From Capitella teleta (lineage: Eukaryota; Annelida; Polychaeta; Capitellidae): 64,000 bases of DNA. The stretch is from contig KB303059.1 in assembly GCA_000328365.1 (NCBI GenBank), positions 15,697-79,696 on the forward strand. The letters run 5' to 3'. The position numbers and the translations under genes were made by a program. Below the pieces are notes generated by a model that saw only the letters and a program-made list of their open reading frames with translations, had not been told where the DNA came from and made no database searches. This document shows, in pieces, positions 1-10,101 of the stretch (positions within the stretch are counted from its first letter, which is position 1; each line of letters begins with the position of its first letter).

Positions 1-99
1 CATCTGAGAGCAGTAATAGCGCCATTCATTGTTGTACATATCAATGCGCTGGATCGATTGATGTATGTTGCAAGACCCTAGCTTAATTAATGAGTGAGC

Positions 100-275
100 T
101 AGACGCGATCCAATTTGAGATTTTGAAAAATCACTGTGACCTTGACCTTTGACCTTTACCTTCCAAATTTGAATCAGACCCGCAGAATGACATGTACTAT
201 CAATTTGTGAAATTTGATGAATTATACTTAACGGAGTTCTGCGCAACGGCGCATAAAAAATCGTTCACAGACTTA

Positions 276-311
<36 letters not shown>
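100..311 (+). repeat. SINE-like 3' end with CTGTGACCTTGACCTTTGACC core and poly-A tail
   Basis: Around 133-170 the sequence reads CTGTGACCTTGACCTTTGACC, a core I associate with the deeply conserved Nin-type SINE domain of eumetazoans (recalled family knowledge, not a search). About 110 bp later comes a run of more than 30 A at 279-311, as expected for a poly-A-tailed retroposon in + orientation. The 5' tRNA-like head is not evident before about 100, so this may be truncated. The next 500 bases hold nothing I can name. Confidence 0.4.
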
Positions 312-312
<1 letters not shown>

Positions 313-884
313 ACGTAAAGTAACATAAGGAAAATTTTTAATTTAAAATTTTCCTTAATAAATAAATAAATAATCATTCATTTACATAAAATGCTTTGAT
401 ATTGATTTTTTGTGCATCATGGTTTCAAATCTCTTCGTCGTTTATTCGTTTCCTTCTTTTTCCTTAGCACAGGTTAATCGATCGAGGTCTACGTACCTCC
501 CCTCGGTATCGCTGTGGCATGTCAACTACTTTTTCCTCTGCTAATTTCTACCCAAAATCTTCCTGTTTACGTCTCTAGTTGATTTATTCTTTAATCAAAG
601 TTGGTTTCAGTTTCGATTTCCTCGCAGCTCTTTAATGTCGTGTTCAAATAATCAATTTATCAATTGTAATTCTCCATTCCGACTGTAAATATATCCATCC
701 ATTAATGTAAGATGTGATTTATTAAATGTACTTAGTGCATCAATATTGCAGTATGCCTGGTGTAAAGTGCAAAAATATCGTCTCACCGATTGACTTCCTC
801 TATTATCGCCCAATAACGTTATGATATCGCTAGCTGTCAATGAATGTCAGTGACAGTGATACCCGCTCCACTTGCCGTAGCTCT

Positions 885-1422
885 TAATAGGCCTTAAATA
901 TGGCCATGTAAACATCCTTGGTCTAATTGAGTTCAACTTCATTATTCCTGTATTAGCTTAGGGGCTTAGGGCTTTATCTGGGGAATATCATGTCCCGGTC
1001 GATCACTCACTCACTGTAACTGTTATAGTCACTTAGTAGTTAGTGTTAGTGTAAATTTCCTTGAACTTATAAAGTTATTGGTTTATAAAAGGCATCAACA
1101 TGCATGGAATAACTTGACCAATCACTTTGTGAGCTGTCCTTGATTAGTCAGCTGCCTGAAGGGGCGTTAATTTATGGAGCTCACAAGGTGATTAGCCTAT
1201 ATAGTGAAGGTTCTAGTATTGCGCTGCAATGGAGTGGGTTAGCATAGATAAATTGGGCAAGGTCTACCCATAGTCTTGCTGTAGTATGTCAGTTACGAGT
1301 GGGTATATATTCGACTCTGTACTCGGCTTCTACAAATATCTGCTGCGCGACTTCTACAAGTATCTGCTACTCGAAGCTTCCGCTTCAACTATTAGGCCAA
1401 ATTCAGTAATCTCCCATCACTA
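885..1422 (-). mobile_element. hAT-like non-autonomous element, diverged copy A
   Basis: The stretch ends at 1422 with CCCATCACTA, the inverted form of the TAGTGATGGG end of copy B (2192-2866). Internal blocks also match copy B in inverted orientation: the GGGGCTTAGGGCTTTATC block near 960, the CTGAAGGGGCGTTAATT block near 1155 and the 'cggcttctac' block near 1325. The left limit is a guess from fading similarity. No transposase coding is visible. A further fragment at about 1450-1575 resembles 2715-2800 of copy B in direct orientation, so several decayed copies overlap here. Confidence 0.4.
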
Positions 1423-2191
1423 ATTCAAGCGCTTAATTATTACGATTAATACGGGTGGCAAGTAAACGGAGTGACCTAGAGAGTCGATCTAATAAACGCA
1501 GGAGAAAATTTATGTTTGATATTCGTATCCGTTTAATTATTTTCATTCAAAGCTAATTAAAGCTTCAGAAAGTACCCCTTAATCAGTACAGTAGTACCTG
1601 CGACTAACGAACAGTGCTGGATCCAAAAAGAAGTGTCCGTAGTTTGGGGTGTTCATTAGTCATGGTTGGGTAAAATTAGGTCACTATGGTAACTCATGCT
1701 AGCTTTGCATCAATTCAGCAATCAACAATAACAGCCATGAAGTATAATGTTTATACATAGTTTATTGAATCATTTATCTTTCAATAAAATTTGTAATCAG
1801 TGCCTGCTTTCTGGGGGCATTCATGATTTTTTCGAACAACTTGTCTCGCATCTCCATTAACATAATTTTTTGTTCCCCACCAAAGTTTGGCCGCTGAGCC
1901 AGCGCTCGCGAGTCGGCATGCACCTCGGAGTCGGCTTGCCTCTGATTGCTGCATTAACTTTTAGCGCCGTCAAGTGACCACGTGCTTACTCCAAAATATT
2001 ATGTCAACGATGATTGGCTGATTTGAGAGGTTAAAGTTATGACCCGCCCATTGACCCGCTAAAATTGACTTCACCCAGTTTTTTTCAGTTTTCTACTGTG
2101 TAAGCATAATTGCTGGTTCGTGGTTCCACTGTATTAACTATAACCGGTTTGATTGTTGAACTGGTAACCACTGATAATGATGTATTAATAC

Positions 2192-2866
2192 TAGTGATGG
2201 GCGAATATTGAATTTGTCCAAATATCCGAAGCGGAAGCTTTGAGCAGTATATATTCGTTGAAGCCGAATACGGAGCCGAATATACACCCACTCCACTGCT
2301 GTAATATCTTCGATCGTTATATGGGGTAGTAGGATTAATCAATTAACGCCCCTTCAGGTGGTTGACCAATCAAGAGCAGCTCAACGTGTGATTGGTTTTG
2401 TCACATGCTACGATGCCCTATCTTCTTTAAACCAATAAGTTTAACGAAATTTACAAAAGTGAGTCACGCAATACTCCCCTGATAAAGCCCTAAGCCCCTC
2501 AACAAATCATTAATTCTAATTCAATCTCTAAAGCTTATCACTTCCAATGATTGCTAACCTGACTGTTTACATTTACTTCACGACTTATCTCGTGAAGGTT
2601 TAATCTTCTCTTTATTTATAGTTGATTTAAAGTATGCTTTGTTGATTCTCATCCATTTTTATGCATTCAAGTGTTTAATTACTGCGAGTATTAAATGTGG
2701 GCTGTTGCATATCGGGTGAGTGAATTACAGAGTTTAATTAACTCAGGAGTAAAAATATTTTGATATTCGGATTCGTTGCAATATTTTTGTTCAAAGCCCA
2801 AACTTCGGGAAATAGCCAATATTCATAGAAGTCTGAAGTCTGAAGCCAAAGCTTCGCCCATCACTA
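2192..2866 (+). mobile_element. hAT-like MITE, copy B (675 bp)
   Basis: The element starts TAGTGATGGGCGAA and ends TTCGCCCATCACTA, an inverted terminal repeat of about 14 bp typical of hAT-superfamily ends. The flanking 8-mers are ATTAATAC and ATTGATAT (6 of 8 identical), consistent with an aged 8-bp target duplication. There is no transposase ORF, so it would have been mobilised in trans. It shares internal blocks with copy A just upstream in the opposite orientation. Confidence 0.55.
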
Positions 2867-3281
2867 ATTGATATGCAGTCTTTGCTGCATCACCCAGGTC
2901 ACTATAACTAGTGTACGTGACTGTAATTAAGTGTTACCAGGCTAGGCTCATTAACTGCTAGGAAGTTAACTGTTTTCTTTTCTTTAATCAAACAATGAAC
3001 AACCCTAACTGTTAGGAAGCGTAGCTAGACCTATACATATACTAATTACTACAAAAGAGTTATTATCCTCGGATCCTTGTGTAATTAACGTCTATCAGAG
3101 CTTAATTTTCCATGCATGTTTATGCGCATTGATTATTAATTAGCAGTATTTTTAAATCTTTAATACTTGTGGGAGTGAAAAATGCTAATACCGATTTAGG
3201 CCTCCAAAACCACACATTCCTATCATAATTATATTCTACCTTTTCAATGATTTTTTAATGAAATGATATTCATTTCCAGCA

Positions 3282-4856
3282 ATGATGCGACCAACCTTCA
3301 CCATGTGGCGACACCTAGCCAACGCAACGCACCGTAACTTCAGCGTGGTGACACCAGCCAAAGTCAGCGTGTCACGCCCACTTCCCACCAGCATCCCCAA
3401 ACCTCCCTACTTATCCCCAGGATTCTTCATAAAAAACATTCTCTCGGCAAAAAACAGTAAACCTGAAATCAAGAATCTCAAGCAAATATCTGGTATGCGT
3501 GCTTCGTGTGCACTTGCAAGTGATATCCTCAAGAGAGCGAGCGAACTCGCTCGACCAGGCGTCACCACTGAGGACATTGATGAGTTTGTGATGAGTCAGT
3601 GCATTGAACACGAAGCGTATCCTTCCCCTCTGCTTTACAAGGGATTTCCAAAATCAGTTTGTACTTCTGTGAACAATGTCGCCTGTCATGGGATTCCTGA
3701 TGATCGCCCCCTTCAGGATGGAGATATTATCAACATTGATATCACGGTGCGTGAATTATATTTGCTAATTGCTATGGGAACGGTTTCTTTGGTATTCTTG
3801 TAAGCAGAGTCCACTCTTTCCTTAATTAGCAACTAAGGCAGCTAGTCTATAAACTAGACCAACTATTAAGATAGTTCAGAATTCCATGAATTAGAATCTG
3901 GAATTCATTAATATTTTTCAAGTTTCTGATAGAATGTTTGAAACCTTAATTTGCAATGTTAACTTAATTGTTTAGTGGTGAAAGATATTATACAAATAAT
4001 TCTAGGACAAAAATGGTATTGGTAACCATTATCGTTAGAATATTTTCAATTTTTTTCAATTTGCAGGTGTTCTACAAAGGTTTCCATGGTGACACCTCGG
4101 CAACATTTCCCGTTGGAACAGTGGACGCAGAGGCTGAATTCCTTATTCAAGTAGCAAGGGAATGTCGCGATAATGCCATCAGCATTTGTGGTCCGGGCGT
4201 TCAATTCAACCAAATAGGAAATGCAGTCATGTTAGTTTTGCACAATACAGGGCTTGATACACCTGTTGCTCGATATTTCGTTACCACTAGTAGAACCAGA
4301 TCGGCTCTGAAAATAATTGTTTTGAAAATAAAACTTTTTGTTTTCTCCCCTTCAGGGACACTGCGGAAATGTATCGTTTCGAAGTGGTTCCTGATTTCAT
4401 TGGTCACGGAATTGGCGACTACTTCCATGGAGCCCCAGATGTCCTGCATTTCAGTGAGTTATAATCAAATACCATAGTTTAAAAATTCCACAATTTTGCA
4501 AGTTCTTTGAATGGTTTAATTACTATAAATAGGCATGATTGTAGCAATAAATAGATTCTATAATTATTTGTTATTTTCAAAAAAGTTTCTTTTCTTCTAG
4601 GAAATGAAGTCACTGATGAAATGAAGGAAGGCATGACGTTCACAATTGGTCAGTGACCAATTAACTTTGTACCGTAAAATACATTTCTGATCTGACCGTA
4701 TCTTACCTTTCAGAGCCAATAGTGAGTGAAGGATCAGCGCAGATTGCCATCCTCTCTGATGGATGGACAGCTGTCTCTTTGGATGATTCCAGATCTGCGC
4801 AGTTTGAGCACACAGTTCTAGTCACGGCTGACGGTGTTGAAATACTAACTCAATAA
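3282..4856 (+). CDS. METAP1D: Mitochondrial methionine aminopeptidase type 1D (METAP1D), 305 aa
   Basis: Metal-dependent peptidase that removes the initiator Met from proteins made in the mitochondrion. Coding exons: 3282-3746, 4067-4230, 4356-4453, 4601-4648, 4714-4856; phase is kept throughout and all junctions are GT/AG. Residues 1-45 are basic, Ser/Thr-rich and acid-poor, as in a matrix presequence. The pita-bread fold motifs are complete: [24 protein letters not shown] (the two metal Asp), GHGIG (metal His), EP near 250 and FEHT (the two metal Glu). Close to the vertebrate length of about 335 aa, shorter only at the N terminus. An acceptor-like TTTCCAG precedes the ATG, so a non-coding first exon may exist. 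An AATAAA at 4852-4857 overlaps the stop codon and may be the poly-A signal. No doubt about the family; the mitochondrial 1D assignment rests on the presequence and on alignment to the remembered human protein. Confidence 0.93.
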
Positions 4857-7189
4857 ATTAATCGATTCTGAATCTTTTGATAACTCATTGGCTTGGAAGC
4901 GTTATTATTCCTCGTTTTTTTGTTTTTATAGATTTGTTTGATTTTTTTCGGTGGGGTTTGGGGTGGATTTATAATTATTGGTCGGTCTTTGGACACGACT
5001 TCAGCTTTTCTCTAGGAATGTTTTTTTTTTTTTTTATGTCATGATTCTCCACATGAGTGATTGTGCCTCGTAGTGAATGACTGGTTGATGCTACAGTAAC
5101 TACCAAAACCCAGTTAATGGTTAATAGTTAATGTACTTAACTAGTGCAGTATAACAGTACTAGTAATTGAACGCTATACACTCATAACATGTTCTGGAAG
5201 AGGCCTGAAACCCGCCTGATTATAGAGCACAATTGTGAGGCTATTATTTTGAGGTCGGATTTCATCAAACTGTTTTAAGTTTCAGAAGGGGCACGCACTG
5301 CCTGGTGTTAACCCCATGTATTAATTTAAGGGTTTATTTTTTACTATTTATAATTTACTATTATCTCCAGCTAGTCTATACATATAATGTATAGTAGTCA
5401 AATACCACATAATGATTATAGCACTGGCCCAGGGTGAAAGGTGTTAGATACTGACCGATTCAACCCCATTGTGCCATCGTGTTGCAAACTGAAGTCGTGC
5501 AGTATACCATACAAGCAAACACCCGGTTTTTTGACCCAGAGACTGGGTTTTTTTGTTTTTTTTTTTGTTTTTTTTTAACCCCCCCCCCCCCCCGATTTTG
5601 CATATAAAGTCTCCGGTTGGTTGCGGTTTTCATTAATTTTTTTTTTTTTTTCTTCATTAAAATCTCTGCAGCTCCCGCTCAATTTCTCGCTGTACTCTTA
5701 TGAGGCTGCGTGTGATTGCTCCATGTTCTTCAGCGTTCCGAATCTGTGACCAATCATATGCTCTCTTTCATTATATGCTCAGCTTGTTCACTTATGTTAG
5801 TTATGTACACTGGGTGTACACATGTACTACTACTTTCATTTACAAGATGACTTTCATAGTCAAATCTACAAGATGAGGACTTTGCGCGATCTGCACTGGA
5901 GTTGGTTTTAGCGTTAAATGGGATGAAAAAAAAAAGGCCGTGGTGGATCAAACCGAGACTTCAAAACACAAACAGAATGCTCAGATGGTCGTCAAAAAAA
6001 CTTAAACAAAAACAAAAACAAACCCAACAGTTATTTGTGTATTTATATACATGTATGTAGTGCAAGTTACTGACGCTGAAGTTATTTTCACTGGTTGGAT
6101 CGTTGCTAATAATTATTCATTGTTGTCCATTGCTGGCTGATTCCACGAATTGAAAGTTCAAACGGATGTTTCCAGACAGTAAAATCACAACCGATTATCG
6201 ATGTGGAAGAACAAAATTAACCCGATTGCTTAACAGCCAAGAAGCGATGATGAACGTGACGCAATTTGTGAAATCCAGCAAAGTTTTGATTGCTACAGAT
6301 GCTGCCAGTGAAGAAAATGATAATTATAAGTACCTGCGAATCTTATTTCGAAACATGAGGACTCGAAAGGACTTAGGATGAAATAGAATCAATGTATCCG
6401 TTCATTGATGATGTGCTTTAGGATCATATGATTATATAGAGGAAGAATAATTTTCTTCCTCTATGCTAATAGGCCTACTATGGTTGGGTCCAATAATTCA
6501 TTCCTGCACGGGTGCCATATACAAGACAAAGAGCTCAAGAGCTGATGAAAATAAATTAATATAAATGAATTTCCTCCCATGATACATTATTATGGTTGCA
6601 TAATTGTTAAATCACTACCAATATACGTTTGTCTGTTATCTTTGGTACATCATACATGTACAAGCCCTGGCTTTCTTTATGTTCATCATTGAATTCATTT
6701 GTTGATTTGAAACTTTTGTGAAGTGGATTATTTGTATCAAAATTTTGGTTTAAAAACTATAATTAAAGTTTGAACCAATTCGTGATGCAATCCCGAACCA
6801 CAGATAGGAAAAGGAATTTGCCCCTGGACAAAGGTTGGCATGTGTGAGTATTATAGTATATGACTTATTATAAGACTTATGAGTCATAATCTCATAGACT
6901 AATAAACATGAGTTGATGGCGCAACGACACCGACTGAATATCACTGGTTCCGTGTGGGTCCGTCACTCTATCTTATCTCAAAGTCTTGTGAGCGAATGAT
7001 GATGAGTCTGACTGGAGAGCCAAAACGATTCTGATTACGAAGGGTAAATGTAAGCATCGTCGCGTTTACTCTCGAGTCTATAAACCACGTGTCACTAACG
7101 AAAATAACCGCGCGTCATTCGCGGAGATTGGCAAACCCGATGAGAACCGAGTGAAACCGAACGTTGACGGAAACACACGAAGCTGAAAG
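4857..7189. other. Intergenic stretch, low-complexity runs only
   Basis: No gene is recognisable. Notable content is a T-rich block at 4905-5035, a T-run / C-run / T-run cluster at 5547-5652 (including 15 C around 5579-5593), and an A-rich block near 5925-6030. Short open frames here lack homology and codon bias. Confidence 0.6.
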
Positions 7190-7338
7190 TGACGTCACAA
7201 CCAAAATAAACTCTCTACTCCGTCATGTACACAATTTGAGAAGAAAATCTCTAATTTTGATCATTATTCGTTGATACTTGAAAAGACAGTATTTGTCTGA
7301 GGAATAAAGAAAGGCTATCGATCAAGAATATTGACAAG
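7190..7338 (+). promoter_or_regulatory. Probable promoter and non-coding first exon of the TAX1BP1-like gene
   Basis: A perfect cAMP-response element TGACGTCA lies at 7190-7197 in a locally CpG-richer stretch (7060-7200). A good donor, GACAAG|GTATGG, follows with GT at 7339-7340. The next good acceptor upstream of a start codon is at 10096-10101, directly before the ATG of the TAX1BP1-like gene. I infer a 5' UTR exon spliced over about 2.8 kb. No transcript evidence; the start site is not defined. Confidence 0.3.
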
Positions 7339-8705
7339 GTATGGCGGATTTCTTCCTCGAATTGGTTGCAAACGTGGTTTTAATCTTATGACGCGGTTTT
7401 TGTTTTGGGGAAATTTTTCGTTGTGTTTTCAATTCCGTGATCATTCATAGTGCTGCTGGTCCAATATTTGACATTATGATTTCGAGGTTATATTTCGGGA
7501 AATATCACGAAATAGAAAGTAAAGTTGGTTTTTGGAATTTCAAAGTTTGATTCCTGCTTGTGTAACCATTCATTACTGGTGTACAATGTCATGAATGTGA
7601 CTGTGTTGTCCTCACAGTGAGTGACAGCCCACGGTCCTGAGGCTGTGAATCATGAGTTCACGCTCCCCTCTGAAATGATTGATTGAATATGATTAATGGT
7701 GATATTGAATTGATGAATGGCCTGAGATGACAATACTAAATACGGCTTATGCTGAATAGCCGAGGTACTTAGGGTCTATTTCTATGTCAAGTCACTCTTC
7801 ATTCTCTCTCAAGACATCAAGTTACCATTCATCCGACGTATTACGGATCACCGGATCACGAACACTGATATCCTCCCAGCCATAGTTAGAATTGATTGCT
7901 GCATCAGATGATTTGATTCTTGCAAACACACAGCTGTCATCCAATCACCATGACTCGTACATACATGCATATCCTTTTCTGTCCTTCTACGACTAGGTCC
8001 TGTTGACAGCTCCTTGGTTGTTTTTTGTTTTGTTTTCTTTGTTGACTCATAATCATACATTTGTAATTTCAAAACATTTCACCATGGCTCAAATGGTTCT
8101 TCACCTCTGCATGTGTGATGTGTCACATGTGTGCTACTGTCTGGAAAATTGGTAAAGTACACTGTATAAAGAATCATTCGATGAATAATAAGTAACTGAT
8201 AGTGCCAGTGTTCATGAATCCTGTTTTCCTTGAGTAAGGATTCAGTTCTAAGTATAGTCATGTTACTTTGTATCCAAGCCCTAACGCAGGTTATGTGGCA
8301 GTCCCTCTTGGGCAAATGCTAGACCTTCTTCAACCACTGTTATACAGAGCGAGTTATAGCCACTGTTAACCAGACAGAATATTTTACAATTATAAATGCT
8401 AGACCTGCTCCTTAGGTCTCCAAAGGTTGATATTGATTTTTAATTAGTGATACAAAGTTCATGTCTGGTTTTGCTGCTCATGATAATGGCAAGGAGCTGA
8501 TACCTGACAATTTTTTATCTTTGCATGTTAAAATTATTAAATATACCTGTGAGTTAGTCCGTCTGTCCTTGCATTACAGAGGCCTCATTGTTTCAATCTA
8601 CAAACATTTAAATTTTAAACCATGATTTTTAATTTTTGAGATTTAATTGAAACTTGGAATCGAGTATTGGCATACTTATTTCATTCATGAGAATTGTAAA
8701 AATTA

Positions 8706-8755
8706 ATTTCGTGAATCTTGAATAAATTGGCTAATTTATTCAAGATTCACGAAAT
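8706..8755. repeat. Perfect 23-bp inverted repeat with 4-base loop
   Basis: The arms 8706-8728 and 8733-8755 are exact reverse complements (ATTTCGTGAATCTTGAATAA... ) around the loop GGCT. It lies in the presumed first intron of the TAX1BP1-like gene. A stem this perfect would fold as a hairpin in RNA or a cruciform in DNA. It has no oligo-T after it and is too short and too perfect for a typical miRNA precursor. Confidence 0.8.
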
Positions 8756-8994
8756 GAATGTTTGTGTGCATCCCTGCAGCTCATCGACACAAAGTTTCTT
8801 CATTAAATTAGTGTGAGCACCTTAAAATTTTGTGGTTTTACTTCCTGATTCAGTTGCTTCTGCTGAGTCTACATTTTGAAGTAAACACTCGGTATGAGTT
8901 CAGAAAACACTAGTGCGTGTGTACCGGCACTCGTTAGTAGATTCACTGATGCATGACTGACTGCTCACATTTGATTGTTCTGTGGCTTCAGCAG

Positions 8995-9721
8995 TTAAAG
9001 GGAGGGAGAACTGGTTACAAATGGACTTTGAGTCGTTATTTCATGCACCAAAAATGATTCCTATGTCTCACCCACACACGGAATATCATCGCTAATGATT
9101 TCGCGGGAGATACATTGCTAATTAGGCGTGACGTCAGACGCTGTGATGAAACACCGAGTTGCCCATCTTTTACAATGGGCCTCGTCATATCAGCATGTCC
9201 TGCGACTAAAGTCACTAAACCCCTGGATATTTTTTATTTTCTTTTCGGAAATAGATAGAATAATCATTTTGCCACCAGTCAGGCAGGAAAAAGAAATAGT
9301 TTTTGCTATTTTTCTTATTTTAATAAGCGATTTTCTAGGACACCTACCATGGTTTCTCATCCTGAAACAGTAAAAAGGTCAGCCAGAGTGCACCACGCAT
9401 GTGCAATACTGATGCTTTCGTTTCGTAAACAACAAAGATATCCTTTTATGGCGAAGATGGTCTGCTCTGATTGGCTGAAAGCCTGAAATCGATAGCTTCA
9501 TGAGGGGAACGGGACCAATCACGGCAAGCCCTCATCTGACGTATGCCTCCTATACTTCGTAATGGAAGCTATTCTCCCATAGGCCCAATGCTAACCCCAA
9601 TATTCGGAGTGCATCATTTCCTTACGCTTGCATCCAGGCATGGTGTTTTTGGCACGGAATGTTGAATTGGTGCTATGAGTCAATAGAACATTACTTAATA
9701 TTCAGTTCCACATCCCTTTAA
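8995..9721 (+). mobile_element. TTAA-flanked (piggyBac-like) MITE, family 1, copy 1
   Basis: TTAA at 8995-8998 and 9718-9721 flank a 719-bp element beginning AGGGAGGGAGAACTGG and ending in the inverse (TTCCACATCCCT). TTAA target duplication is the piggyBac hallmark. Two further copies (34964-35665, and 51528-51718 beside the gap) share the ends and a well-kept core with a TGACGTCA-like octamer. Short open frames are not transposase, so it is non-autonomous. It lies in the TAX1BP1-like intron. Confidence 0.7.
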
Positions 9722-10101
9722 AGCAGCATTTCTGCAAAATGCTGAATGTATTGATTGAATATGAGCAAACTACTTTCACTTTCTGTGTAATTTCTGTTTG
9801 TTGCCATAGAACTAAGACTTTGTACTGTTCTTATGAGATTACCGGTACTTAAACGATTATTTCATAAATAGTTGAGGTTGTGTTAATTAGTTAAAGCATT
9901 CTGGAATACAGGGATATATTGTGATGGTTTTATCATCTTTCTTGCTGGGTAAGTTGGTTGTTTTCCTCCAGATGGTTAATCATTTGAGATATTCTGGTTT
10001 GAATCTAATTATATTTTTCACCAATTCCTTGCCCTATCTCTTAGTATAATGTGTTGGCTCATAATGACTAATTAACTAAATTATTAATTTATGGATTGCA
10101 G

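Noticed and set aside
2085-2342. 85-codon minus-strand frame
   Set aside because: Falls over the hAT-like element end and shows low-complexity composition.
9128-9373. 81-codon open frame
   Set aside because: It lies within the TTAA MITE and is not kept in the other copies.
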